Source: Pseudoalteromonas sp. GCY
GTDB taxonomy: Bacteria; Pseudomonadota; Gammaproteobacteria; Enterobacterales; Alteromonadaceae
Assembly: GCF_016695175.1 (NCBI RefSeq)
Contig: NZ_CP068023.1
Location: 794,501 to 858,500 of the forward strand
Reading direction: 5' to 3'
Length of the DNA: 64,000 nucleotides
Below the pieces are notes generated by a model, which was not told the DNA's origin, ran no database searches, and saw nothing but the letters and a program-made list of their open reading frames with translations. Made by a program: the position numbers and the translations under genes. Below, piece after piece: positions 46,496 to 55,344 of this stretch. Position 1 is the first letter of the stretch. Every line of letters begins with the position of its first letter.

Positions 46496-47236
46496 TTAAG
46501 CCAATTGTTGATTAATAATGGAGATCATCTCATCAGCGTATTGGTGAATAAAAAAGTGTCCACCAGAAAATTCGGTAAGTTGATAAGGCTGTGATGTTAG
46601 CTCTTGCCATGCACAGACGTGTTTCTTCTGAACAGAATCCTCGATACCGTTAAAAACGTGTATTGGAATTGGTAGTGTGAGCTGCTTTGCGACATAAGTA
46701 TCTGCAATTTTGAAATCGGCGCGAAGTAAAGGTAGCAACAATTCCATTAACTCTTCATTTTCAAGAACTTCTTTTGGAGTCCCATTCAAATCTTTAAGCT
46801 CAGTGATAAATTCATCATGCGGTAAGTTGTGCAAATGACGCCCGCTTGAAAGGCAATGAGGAGCCCTGCTACCTGAAGCGAATATCTTAGATGGAATAAG
46901 TTGATTTTTCGTATGTAGTTGCGATGCAAATTCGTATGATATCCTGCTCCCCAAACTATGCCCAAAAAAGGCAAAAGGTTTGCTTGTTATGAAGTCGAGG
47001 TGAAGCATCAGCTCATCAATAATCTCAGGCATATTGTCAATTGCAGGTTCAATAAGTCTTGCACCTCTTCCTGGAAGTTGAACAAAAACAAGTTCAATGT
47101 TCTCGTGAGCTTTTTTGATCCAAGGTGTAAAAATGGCCGGTGAGCCACCTGCGTAAGGAAAGCAAAATAGCCGCACCTTAGCGTTTGGGTTCGGTTTTGG
47201 GATTATAAAAAGTTTATTAGTCATGTCCTTTATCAT
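46496..47236 (-). CDS. Type II thioesterase (orphan)
   Basis: A 246-residue alpha/beta hydrolase of the GrsT/TEII type, which frees misloaded carrier proteins in nonribosomal peptide and polyketide assembly lines. It has LFCFPYAGGSPAIF, the family motif QLPGRGARLIEP, nucleophile GHSLGSRISYEF, Asp in NGIEDSV and His in GGHFFI. No NRPS or PKS gene is in the window, so its partner system lies elsewhere. A second ATG at 47224 is possible but AGGA would be too close to it; 47236 is kept. Confidence 0.85.
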   Translation of the reverse strand: MIKDMTNKLFIIPKPNPNAKVRLFCFPYAGGSPAIFTPWIKKAHENIELVFVQLPGRGARLIEPAIDNMPEIIDELMLHLDFITSKPFAFFGHSLGSRISYEFASQLHTKNQLIPSKIFASGSRAPHCLSSGRHLHNLPHDEFITELKDLNGTPKEVLENEELMELLLPLLRADFKIADTYVAKQLTLPIPIHVFNGIEDSVQKKHVCAWQELTSQPYQLTEFSGGHFFIHQYADEMISIINQQLA

Positions 47237-47310
47237 TTATCGTTCTTATATAAACTAACAATTATATTATCAAAATATTTACAATAGTAATAGGGATAAC
47301 TTGGTTTCAT

Positions 47311-47952
47311 CTAATGAGTAATATTTTCAGGCGCAGGAAGCATCTTTACTTTCTTGCGAATTTTGCGTTTTACTTCCCAGCGTTTTAATGCTCGACCTAT
47401 TTGCCATGTGAATACCATCGTAATCACCAGCATCAGTAAAACGACTCGTCCAAGTTCGTGGAAATGAGAGTGGCTTTGCGACATAGCAGCTTCTGTCAAA
47501 TAGACCATATTGACGAACCCAAGAGGTTGTCCCATCGGCGTATATACTGGTTCAGAAATAATGCTTTTGGTTTTGCTGAGCCCTGGTAAGGTTTGAGGTA
47601 GCTGCTGATAATCTGTGGGTGAGGAATTACCGTCGTTACCAACAACAAAGCGTCCTTGATAATCATAAATCGCGACTTGGAGTACAAAGTCATCGCTAGC
47701 GAGGTGATTTGCCAGTGCGCTGAGTCTTGGCGTATCACTGCGAGAGAGGGGCAATGCCACATTTTTTGCGAGCTGCTTGGTGAGGCTCCTTGCGGTAAGG
47801 TCTGCGCCATTATGGAGCAAGCGATGAGATTCAAAACTGGTATTAAACGCAAGCCAAGTCACCATAATTAAGCACGTCGCGGCGATGCACAGGCGAAATA
47901 ACCTACGCCCTCTGGTCGAGTTTAACACTTCTAATACATGTAAATTTTTCAT
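47311..47952 (-). CDS. YtjB/Smp-like membrane protein
   Basis: A 213-residue protein with an N-terminal membrane segment (LCIAATCLIMVTWLAF), a periplasmic sensor-like domain (about residues 45-165, VAIYDYQGRFVVGN) and a second membrane segment (VVLLMLVITMVFTWQIG) followed by a basic cytoplasmic tail. This layout and its divergent position next to serB match E. coli YtjB (Smp), a virulence-associated protein of unknown function (AhpA-like in Vibrio/Pseudomonas naming). Confidence 0.82.
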   Translation of the reverse strand: MKNLHVLEVLNSTRGRRLFRLCIAATCLIMVTWLAFNTSFESHRLLHNGADLTARSLTKQLAKNVALPLSRSDTPRLSALANHLASDDFVLQVAIYDYQGRFVVGNDGNSSPTDYQQLPQTLPGLSKTKSIISEPVYTPMGQPLGFVNMVYLTEAAMSQSHSHFHELGRVVLLMLVITMVFTWQIGRALKRWEVKRKIRKKVKMLPAPENITH

Positions 47953-48047
47953 ATTTATCGCATATTGCCCGCTTTTGCTAAGGTCCAGTGCTGACAGCTT
48001 AGCGCAATCATGTTAAAAATCGGCTTAACGCTATCAAGGAGCAACTT

Positions 48048-49061
48048 ATGTCGTCAATCATTCAATTCGCTAATCGTGAACTAAACACACCAATTCAGGA
48101 ACATATGGCGCTGGATCATTGGTATAGTTGCCAAAGTAACACAAGCCTCACACAAGTAAATCAATTACCTGAGCTGACGACCCAATCAATATGCTTTTTT
48201 GGCCCAAATATACAATTGCAACACCTTCTGGAAGTTGAGAAATTTCTTCGAACATTTGCTATCGAGCAAACTTATTTTACGGCATATCAACCTCATGAAC
48301 AGCTCCCAGTTGCATTGGGTATCCGTTTTAACGCATCGCAATTGCCGAGCAAGGCTGAAGTAAGAGATTTTGCAAAAAGCATTAATGCGCAAGGCGCGAT
48401 GATAACGCAAGCACCTACTTTAGAAGAACCGGGGCTACTTGTGATGGATATGGACTCCACCGCAATTCAAATTGAATGTATTGACGAAATTGCTCGATTG
48501 GCCGATCGATATGAAGAAGTGGCTTCTGTCACCGCACAGGCAATGGCGGGGGCACTCTCTTTTTCTGAAAGTCTACACCGCCGCGTTGCATCACTTTCTG
48601 GTGTACCGTTATCACAAATTCAATCATTAAAAGAAAACTTACCGCTAATGCCCGGTATAGAGCAGTTATGTCAGGCGCTAAAGCAGCATCACTGGCATCT
48701 TGCCATCGCCTCGGGTGGCTTTACATGGTTTGCAGAATCATTGATAGAGCCACTCCAGCTAGACGCTGTATTTGCCAATACCCTAGAGGTGGAAAATGAG
48801 CAGCTCACCGGCAAAGTGCTAGGAGATATCGTAGATGCCGACAAAAAGGCGGAAGTGCTAGGTCAACTTGCAACTCAGTATGCGATCCCAATGACTCAAA
48901 CCGTTGCCATTGGTGATGGCGCAAATGACTTAGTGATGATGGCAAACGCCCAGCTAGGTGTGGCAATCCATGGTAAGCCAAAAGTGGTAGAAAATGCCGA
49001 CGCGGCTATTTGTGAAGGGTCTTTGTTACAACTGTTATATTTGCTAGGTGTGCCGAAATAA
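48048..49061 (+). CDS. serB: Phosphoserine phosphatase
   Basis: HAD-family phosphatase for the final step of serine synthesis, 337 residues. The aspartate nucleophile is in VMDMDSTAIQIECIDEIA, motif II in IASGGFTWFAE and motif III/IV in GDGANDLVMMANAQLG. An N-terminal ~110-residue extension resembles the ACT-like domain of other proteobacterial SerB proteins. RBS AAGGAG precedes ATG. Confidence 0.95.
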   Translation: MSSIIQFANRELNTPIQEHMALDHWYSCQSNTSLTQVNQLPELTTQSICFFGPNIQLQHLLEVEKFLRTFAIEQTYFTAYQPHEQLPVALGIRFNASQLPSKAEVRDFAKSINAQGAMITQAPTLEEPGLLVMDMDSTAIQIECIDEIARLADRYEEVASVTAQAMAGALSFSESLHRRVASLSGVPLSQIQSLKENLPLMPGIEQLCQALKQHHWHLAIASGGFTWFAESLIEPLQLDAVFANTLEVENEQLTGKVLGDIVDADKKAEVLGQLATQYAIPMTQTVAIGDGANDLVMMANAQLGVAIHGKPKVVENADAAICEGSLLQLLYLLGVPK

Positions 49062-49120
49062 TATGTGCTATGAGACGTACCATGGAGGGTGATTTCTCCA
49101 ATCACTCGAGACTATGAATT

Positions 49121-49372
49121 AAGTCAGCTCGTCTTCCTGACGGATTTCGACGCCCATCCATGGGCTACAACTACCTTTTCTTTGATGCCCAAAGAATCGT
49201 TGCGCAAAAGAAAGGGCACTTCCTCTTCACTCGAAAAGCTTAACTTCTCGGCGGGTAAACCGCCTCCCACAAAACTATTTACACTGTGAGCTTGGAGGCT
49301 ACGCTGATAGCTTTTGCAATGCTTTAAAGCAGCTTAATCGCTAAAATCGTAGAAGATCTCACAAGCAACGTA
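49121..49372. repeat. Long dispersed repeat P, copy 1
   Basis: Begins AAGTCAGCTCGTCTTCC and runs through a TTTTCTTTG..CAAAGAA stretch, a REP palindrome (49244-49271) and GGAGGCTACGCTGATAG to GCAACGTATT. The same sequence, with scattered differences, occurs at 56744-57000 and in shorter form at 57274-57430. A further partial copy of its middle (CCCATCCATGGGCTACGAC..) follows at 49381-49450. Confidence 0.8.
49244..49271. repeat. REP palindrome, GGCGG type
   Basis: TCTCGGCGG, loop GTAAA, CCGCCTCCCACA: same architecture as palindrome A of the 107-bp array (TCGC, stem, 5-base loop, stem, TCCCAC) with another stem sequence. Homologues lie at 56871-56896 and 57341-57366. Confidence 0.75.
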
Positions 49373-49471
49373 TTTCGACGCCCATCCATGGGCTACGACT
49401 TACTTTTCTTTGATGCCCAAAGAATCGTTGCGCAAAAGAAAAGGCACTCCCAACATCACACCGACTCCTCA

Positions 49472-49575
49472 AGTAAATTGCCAATATGGACGTCACCGCG
49501 GTGTAAGGGCCATCCCTGGCCCTGTCACCGCTTTTCACGCATCCATGCGCTGAAATGACTCATTGGCAATTTACT
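49472..49575. repeat. Nested inverted repeats, hairpin-rich element
   Basis: Outer arms AGTAAATTGCCAAT (49472-49485) and ATTGGCAATTTACT (49562-49575) are exact complements over 14 bases. Inside is a hairpin GCGGTG (49498-49503) / CACCGC (49526-49531) containing GGGCCA/TGGCCC with loop TCCC, followed by GCATCCATGC. No reading frame of interest is present. It could be a MITE-like element or a structured RNA. Confidence 0.6.
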
Positions 49576-49677
49576 TTCGGGTGTGGTGAGGGAGATACAA
49601 GGCGCTGATAGTTTTGTTTGGTGCTTGCAAGCAACTATGTTTCTGATGGCTTTGTGGACAGCTAACAGACAACTTAT

Positions 49678-49898
49678 TCCCCCTCCATCACACCCGAAAA
49701 TCATAAGTCGATATGCAATGTGCTGACAGGATGTCGGCCAAGCCTTGTCTGGCATAGGGAAGTGCCTTACAAGACGGTTGCACTATATCGGCTTAGGGTT
49801 TGAGGATTAAGTGTGATGTTGGGGCGACGTTTTCTTGGTTCGCTCGATCGCGTCGTGTAAAAAGAATGAACGAGGAGCGCATGGATGCGCTTTGATAT
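49678..49898. repeat. Long dispersed repeat Q, copy 1
   Basis: From CCCCCTCCATCACACCCG through GACAGGATGTCGGCCAAG, ATCGGCTTAGGG and GGGGCGACGTTTTCTTGG to AGCGCATGGATGCGCTTTG. Copies 2 and 3 are at 56471-56692 and 57000-57222, in the same orientation on the far side of the vgrG locus. No coding content is seen. The remaining parts of 49062-50118 show no gene. Confidence 0.82.
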
Positions 49899-50118
49899 CT
49901 GCCAAGGAGGGCAAGCTGACACCTTTTATTTGGCTTGAGATTTAAAAACTATCCGTTACACCAAAAGATAAGCATTCGGATACTGAATAAAAAAATGAGT
50001 TAAAAATGCTTGCCTTTTATGTAACAATAGCGCGCAAATAAAAACCAATCGCAGCACACTAGGAAGTAGTACCGCGTATTGGTGGAACGGCTTTAACCAA
50101 CAACAGTGGACATAAAAA

Positions 50119-53100
50119 ATGCAAACAAGGATTGTGGTGTATGGTACTAACCATCCTGTACATGTCGTCGATTTTGAACTCACGACCTGTATCAATAGCG
50201 GCTTTTTACTCAAAGCGAACCTAGAGTCCCAATTTGACCTTGCTGATGAATTACTCGTTGGCAATATGCTCACGTTTGAAATTGAGTCACCGGACGCAAT
50301 ATCGACGTATTTCACTGGGACTTTGTTTGATATCCAATCTGGTTTTGTGTCTGAGCACACCTGTGGTGCAGAGGTGGTCTTAAAGCCTCGCCTTGAGTTA
50401 CTTAAGCAAACAGAAAAAAGCCAAATCTTTGTACAAGCCAATGTCCAGTCTGTCCTCAATAAGCTGATACAAAAAGCCGGCTATTCACAAGACCGGATAA
50501 AATGGCGAGTCACTAAAGATTTACCCACGCTACCGCAGTGCGTGCAAGCGCTAGAAAACGACTACACCTTTTTCACCCGACTCTTAGCAAAGTACGGCTT
50601 AATTTATTGGTTTGAATGCCATGATTTTATTGAGTCGATAGTGATTGCCGAGGGGAATCTTGCAAGCCCCTATATTGAGCGAGGCTTGCTGTCGGTGACG
50701 GATAAAGATGGTCTAGTTCACGAGCATGAAACCGGCTTTGTTGGGTTTACGCAGTGCCAAAGCCGCCATCGTTTTAGAATGGGTGGCTCCCAAGTGCATG
50801 TGAATGCCCATCCGCCAACTTCGGTCAGCTCGGCGCAGCGCAGTTATTTTGAGCCTGCTGCACAAAATCCTGCTGAGCAATTTGAGCGCACCGGCAATCT
50901 CGAGCTTGCCTATCAACAAGGAAAAAATGAAGTCACGCTAGTAGGAAACGTAGCCGAAGCCAATGCCGGTTATTCGTTTTCGTTAAATGGTAAATTAGGC
51001 ACAGCGAAAGGTGGCGATTATACCTGTATTCGCAGTAAACAGGTGTATAAGCAAGGCAGTGCCAATGACCCTAAGCAAGTTGCGTATCATAGCGAGTCGG
51101 TGTGTGTACCACGAGGTGAGCCAATACGTATTACTCCCCCAGAGCATAGCCCCAAGCCGATGGTGTTTACCGCCACAGTGCGCTCGCTGTCGGGGTCAAA
51201 GGCCAACCCTCACTTAGATACCCAAGGGCAATATGCCACGCAAGTACATTTCGATAGTCAGGTGACCGAGTCGGTAAAGCGCCTCACACAATATGCCTGT
51301 CGCGGTCAAAAGCAACCGACGGGGTTACACTTTCCACTCCTGCCAGACAGTAATGTGCTCATCGGTTGTATGAACAACGACCCAGACCAAAGTTACTTGT
51401 TAGGGTTTGCCCTTAACGACACGCAACCGTCGGTTGTTACTAGCGCCAATAACACCCAAAACGTGTTGTGCTCTCGCGGCCAAAACCTGTTGATGTTTGA
51501 TGACACCCCAAATACCCCGCATATTGTGCTGCAAACCCTAGCGGGCAATCAGCACTTGGTGTTACATGGGGATAAAAAGCAGCCTTATATTCACTGGCTT
51601 GCGCAACTTGGCGCGATGAATATTTTTGCAGCCAAAGACATACAACTTGGCAGTGTTAAAAGTGCAATTCGACTACTTACCAATAAAACCTTTATTGCCA
51701 GCGCCAAACAACAACTGGCACTGGAGAGTAAAAAGTCGGTGATTATTGATGCCGCAACCAACCTAGACGTCACCGCCAATCAAATTGGCGTAAGCGCCAA
51801 ACAAAATATCACCCTTAAGGCCGGTCGCAGCCATCGCAGTGTTATCCAAAGTGATATAAAGCTCAAGGCAGACAACAACCTCACCATCACCGCCCCGGCA
51901 GGAAGTCAAATCATTCAAAGCCAAGGCAATATCACGATTAAAGGCAGTGGCTCTGGCAACCTCACCCTTGCCAATGGCGGCAGTGAAATCAGTATTGACT
52001 CAAGTGGTAACGTCAACATCTTTGCAGACAAATTACTGACCTTAAAAGGCAAAGCCATGACTGTGTTTGACGGCAGCATGGAGCAAGATATTGGCAGCAA
52101 ACAAAGCGCCACTATGCCAAGTGTACCGCAAATTCAAGCCCTCTCTGAGAATGCTCGACTCTCATTGGCTACCGATGGCATTGCCACCATGGCGAGCAGT
52201 ACCATTGAGCTGTCTTATACCTATCAAGATGGCAGCCCAATTATGGGCGCGCCTTATACCATTCGATTTGCAAACGGCACAGAGCTGACCGGTAACTTAG
52301 ATGACAGCGGTAAAGCAAAAATTGAGAATGCACCGCCTGGTCAATACACCGTGCAATATGGTGAGGATAAACGCGATTACCTGCCAGAAGATAATCGCCC
52401 TAAAAACCCACTGTATGGACAAATCACCCCAGCGCAAGCGGCTGAAATGGTACGCAGCGGCAATACCGCACCACTGATAGAAGCCAATGGCATTGCAACC
52501 CAAGCAGGCGATTGGTTATGGGGCACACTGCAAGGCGACTTTAATCAAAACCCCTCCACGTCACAAATCGTGGTGGGTACCTTGATTTCCATGATACCGA
52601 TTATTGACCAAGTCATGGATTTACGAGATATCACCGCCAATGTCATGTTACTAACCGACGATGATGAAGCCAACGACACCGACGCTTGGCTTGCCTTTAC
52701 CCTCACCGGCATTGGTTTAGTGCCAGTTGTGGGCTCTGCTGTCAAAGGCGTGGGCAAGGTTATCTTAAGAAATACCGGAGAATCGCTCTCGGCTGCGCTT
52801 GCCGTTTTACGCAAGCTCGGCAAAGGCGACCCAGTTAAATACCTAAGAGACATCAACTGGCAAGACCTAGGAAAACAATCCGCCACGGAAGTAAAAAACA
52901 TCGTCAAAGGCCTACGCGATTCACTCGATGAAATGTCCACCAGTTGGCACTACGACCTACTACTTCCAGACGCCGCTATCGAAGGCATGCAAGCCACGGT
53001 AAAACGCCTAGACGACGTCACCCCAAAAATCGACCAGCATATGCAACAAGCCGCCCAAGAAATTGGACAGCGAGTTAATAAAGCGCTGGATGAGTATCAG

Positions 53101-53730
53101 GGTCAATCACCAATTCGAGGCGTTACCGATAAGCCCACCAAAGCCAAAGCCGATGAATTGGAGCCACCAAAAGGGAATGAATTGCCGGGGGTAAAAAATA
53201 GTTTTGAAGGCACAACCACTATAGATCCGCAATCCATGGAAAAGCTGAACGACTTAGAACGTAAAGTTAAAGTATCAGATAGTGGAAAAGCAATAATACA
53301 GTTTGGCATAAACGCTGGGAAAGAAAAAACAATTATTCTTTCTAAAAAAGCTGGCCAGATAGAAACCAGGAATGGCATTACTTTAGCGAGAGATAAATAT
53401 GGATTTCCTATCTTTAACAGCAAATTCGATACACATGTACCCAATAACCTTTTAGGTAATAAAGATGCTGCTTCACACTTTCAATATGCAAATGAAAGGC
53501 TGAGGAGTTCACTACAGAAAAACCCAAGTTTAGCTGAAGAGATGGGGCTAACAAATATTCAATTAAAACATTTCTTAAAAGACCCTGCCCCCAAAAAGCC
53601 ACCAGCAGGATTAACTTGGCATCACCATCAAGATACAGGTAGAATGCAGTTAGTCAATCAAATAGAACACGACGCTTTCGTGCCCCATACTGGAGGAATG
53701 TCTATTTGGGGTGGAGGCTATAAAAAGTAA
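50119..53730 (+). CDS. vgrG: VgrG spike protein with C-terminal WHH nuclease toxin
   Basis: Type VI secretion spike fused to an effector, 1203 residues. Residues 1-350 are gp27-like (DNDYTFFTRLLAKYGLIYWFE-type region); about 358-434 the OB-fold (TQGQYATQVHFD..YLLGFALND); about 490-655 repetitive beta-helix sequence; about 695-750 a transthyretin-like domain (GAPYTIRFANGTELTG). About 815-885 is a hydrophobic pre-toxin part, and 900-1024 a helical linker ending PPKGNELPG. Residues 1025-1203 are the toxin, with LTWHHHQDTGRMQL and VPHTGGMSIWGGG, the WHH group of HNH/endonuclease VII. No T6SS core genes are in the window. The immunity gene follows at once. Confidence 0.9.
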   Translation: MQTRIVVYGTNHPVHVVDFELTTCINSGFLLKANLESQFDLADELLVGNMLTFEIESPDAISTYFTGTLFDIQSGFVSEHTCGAEVVLKPRLELLKQTEKSQIFVQANVQSVLNKLIQKAGYSQDRIKWRVTKDLPTLPQCVQALENDYTFFTRLLAKYGLIYWFECHDFIESIVIAEGNLASPYIERGLLSVTDKDGLVHEHETGFVGFTQCQSRHRFRMGGSQVHVNAHPPTSVSSAQRSYFEPAAQNPAEQFERTGNLELAYQQGKNEVTLVGNVAEANAGYSFSLNGKLGTAKGGDYTCIRSKQVYKQGSANDPKQVAYHSESVCVPRGEPIRITPPEHSPKPMVFTATVRSLSGSKANPHLDTQGQYATQVHFDSQVTESVKRLTQYACRGQKQPTGLHFPLLPDSNVLIGCMNNDPDQSYLLGFALNDTQPSVVTSANNTQNVLCSRGQNLLMFDDTPNTPHIVLQTLAGNQHLVLHGDKKQPYIHWLAQLGAMNIFAAKDIQLGSVKSAIRLLTNKTFIASAKQQLALESKKSVIIDAATNLDVTANQIGVSAKQNITLKAGRSHRSVIQSDIKLKADNNLTITAPAGSQIIQSQGNITIKGSGSGNLTLANGGSEISIDSSGNVNIFADKLLTLKGKAMTVFDGSMEQDIGSKQSATMPSVPQIQALSENARLSLATDGIATMASSTIELSYTYQDGSPIMGAPYTIRFANGTELTGNLDDSGKAKIENAPPGQYTVQYGEDKRDYLPEDNRPKNPLYGQITPAQAAEMVRSGNTAPLIEANGIATQAGDWLWGTLQGDFNQNPSTSQIVVGTLISMIPIIDQVMDLRDITANVMLLTDDDEANDTDAWLAFTLTGIGLVPVVGSAVKGVGKVILRNTGESLSAALAVLRKLGKGDPVKYLRDINWQDLGKQSATEVKNIVKGLRDSLDEMSTSWHYDLLLPDAAIEGMQATVKRLDDVTPKIDQHMQQAAQEIGQRVNKALDEYQGQSPIRGVTDKPTKAKADELEPPKGNELPGVKNSFEGTTTIDPQSMEKLNDLERKVKVSDSGKAIIQFGINAGKEKTIILSKKAGQIETRNGITLARDKYGFPIFNSKFDTHVPNNLLGNKDAASHFQYANERLRSSLQKNPSLAEEMGLTNIQLKHFLKDPAPKKPPAGLTWHHHQDTGRMQLVNQIEHDAFVPHTGGMSIWGGGYKK
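52819..53191 (+). repeat. Toxin-linker homology segment, copy 1 (inside vgrG)
   Basis: This 373-bp part of vgrG (from GGCAAAGGCGACCC to CCGGGGG) is repeated at 54534-54906 with ten base differences and no gap. Nine changes are synonymous; one changes Ser to Pro (QSP against QPP). Weaker homology extends about 55 bases upstream. Confidence 0.95.
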
Positions 53731-53743
53731 CAAGGAGCAAAAA

Positions 53744-54205
53744 GTGAATATAATTTGGGAAGAGTATGTAGATCCTCCTTTGCAAGATATCTCGAGCAAT
53801 GAGATTTCAACCATAGAGGCCATTATAGGTTTTATACTACCTGCTGATTACAAATCTTTTATAGTTGACAAGCAGGGGTTAGTACCATCTAAAGAGGTAA
53901 TTGAATCAGGTGACTTAGCACCCGTACCGTTTGGACCGTTATTTCACGTTTTAGAAAATTGTTCCTCTGAACACATGCTATATAGTGCTCTGGAAAAATT
54001 TAATAAATGGAAAGATTTATATCCGAATATCTTTCCTATTGCTGATGCCGGAGGTACTGGCAACTTTTTTGCCTATAATTTTAATATTGATCATTCAAAT
54101 CCACCTATAATCTTCGTGAATGTGGAAGAAGATCCTGATTCACCAGAAGCTTTTATATATGTTTCAAGAGATATAAATGAACTTCTCAATAATTTGAGAG
54201 CTTAG
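53744..54205 (+). CDS. SUKH (SMI1/KNR4) immunity protein for the WHH toxin
   Basis: A 153-residue protein of the SMI1/KNR4 (SUKH) superfamily, the usual immunity partner of WHH nucleases. Hallmarks: ISTIEAIIGFILPADYKSFIV near the N-terminus, LAPVPFGPLFHVLE, PIADAGGTGNFFAYNF and FVSRDI-like end YVSRDINELL. GTG at 53744 is chosen as start because AAGGAG lies just upstream and the frame upstream is inside vgrG. The gap to the toxin stop is 13 bases. Confidence 0.88.
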   Translation: MNIIWEEYVDPPLQDISSNEISTIEAIIGFILPADYKSFIVDKQGLVPSKEVIESGDLAPVPFGPLFHVLENCSSEHMLYSALEKFNKWKDLYPNIFPIADAGGTGNFFAYNFNIDHSNPPIIFVNVEEDPDSPEAFIYVSRDINELLNNLRA

Positions 54206-54503
54206 TAACCTAATCTGAATCTGGATATATCCTCCATACGTGCTTCTAGGCTTACCCAAGGGTGTTGACTTGTTTTACACCCTTAGCTGTTTTGTGGACA
54301 GAGGCTAGGTGGCATAGTGCCGAACGGTACGATGTGTGCATCGCATGGCAAAACTGCCTGAAAATTCTAGCCAAACTGTGGGTAAACTGAGTTGCTCAAC
54401 CAGTCTGAGCACCAAAATGTCAATATTCAGAATCGGCTAAATAGAGGTCAATAGACAAAGTCATCTTAAAAAATACCGAGAATCCCTCTCTGCTGCGCTT
54501 GCC
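54206..54503. other. Junction region between toxin cassettes
   Basis: No gene is seen. CGATG..CATCG forms a short hairpin around 54330-54343. From about 54461 the sequence becomes a degraded copy of vgrG (ATCTTAAAAAATACCG, against ATCTTAAGAAATACCGG in vgrG at 52768), with a one-base loss that breaks the frame. I see no clear promoter. Confidence 0.6.
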
Positions 54504-55316
54504 GTGCTGCGGCTTTTTACCCAAAGAAAAGTCGGCAAAGGCGACCCAGTTAAATACCTAAGAGACATCAACTGGCAAGACCTAGGTAAACAATCCGCCA
54601 CGGAAGTTAAAAACATCGTCAAAGGCCTGCGCGATTCACTCGATGAAATGTCCACCAGTTGGCACTACGACCTACTACTTCCAGACGCCGCTATCGAAGG
54701 CATGCAAGCCACGGTAAAACGCCTAGACGACGTCACCCCAAAAATCGACCAGCATATGCAACAAGCCGCCCAAGAAATTGGACAGCGAGTTAATAAAGCG
54801 CTGGATGAATATCAAGGCCAACCACCAATTCGAGGCGTTACCGACAAGCCCACCAAAGCCAAAGCTGATGAGTTGGAGCCACCAAAAGGGAATGAATTGC
54901 CGGGGGCTGGAGCTGCAGTGAATGAGAAAATTTCCAGCTCAAACTACAAAAAATATACACCTAACATGGTCAATAATCGCAAAATGTATAAAAGCGATCT
55001 TGATTTTACGTCAGAAATACCAGCACATATTGATTCAAGTGTTCATAAGAGTATTAGAGCTAAAATTGAAAATGGTTGGTCAAATCTTGATTTAATGAAA
55101 AATGGGAATGCTCCGATAGGGAAGGATGGTAAGCAAATAAATTTGCATCACATTTTGGGACAAGAACCGAGCCCAATGGTTGAGCTTCTATCTTCAACCC
55201 ATAAAAAACACCACAAAGCTTTACACGGTCTAATCGAAGATGGTAAAAGTTTTAGGAATAACCAATCACTCCAATATCAGTATGATAAATTTAAAAAAAG
55301 AGTACTGGAAACTTAG
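54504..55316 (+). CDS. Orphan VgrG C-terminal cassette with LHH nuclease toxin
   Basis: A 270-residue frame that begins inside a broken copy of vgrG. Residues 11-134 repeat the VgrG linker up to PPKGNELPG, then a different toxin follows: a helical region and the LHH-type HNH/endonuclease VII motif INLHHILGQEPSPMVEL, HKKHHKALHGL. The first codon (GTG at 54504) has no visible RBS and the upstream part is frameshifted relative to vgrG, so the cassette is probably silent by itself. Recombination through the shared linker would place this toxin on the complete VgrG. The immunity gene follows after 28 bases. Confidence 0.85.
   Translation: MLRLFTQRKVGKGDPVKYLRDINWQDLGKQSATEVKNIVKGLRDSLDEMSTSWHYDLLLPDAAIEGMQATVKRLDDVTPKIDQHMQQAAQEIGQRVNKALDEYQGQPPIRGVTDKPTKAKADELEPPKGNELPGAGAAVNEKISSSNYKKYTPNMVNNRKMYKSDLDFTSEIPAHIDSSVHKSIRAKIENGWSNLDLMKNGNAPIGKDGKQINLHHILGQEPSPMVELLSSTHKKHHKALHGLIEDGKSFRNNQSLQYQYDKFKKRVLET
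54534..54906 (+). repeat. Toxin-linker homology segment, copy 2 (orphan cassette)
   Basis: Second copy of the 373-bp vgrG linker at 52819-53191, same orientation, 1715 bases downstream. Homology ends exactly where the two toxin sequences diverge, after the GNELPG codons. Confidence 0.95.
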
Positions 55317-55344
55317 AGCAAAAGATTTTGAGTAGGAAAGTCAT

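Noticed and set aside
49525..49755. Minus-strand open frame of 76 codons left of vgrG
   Set aside because: It lies across repeat sequence Q and the nested hairpin, with no protein-like composition or RBS.
49062..50118. Possible tRNA or rRNA genes in the non-coding stretch
   Set aside because: No cloverleaf, CCA end or rRNA-like sequence was found here or in other gaps.
54504..55316. Orphan cassette as a normal stand-alone toxin gene
   Set aside because: No RBS is visible at the GTG, the upstream homology is frameshifted and there is no VgrG body, so independent secretion is unlikely.
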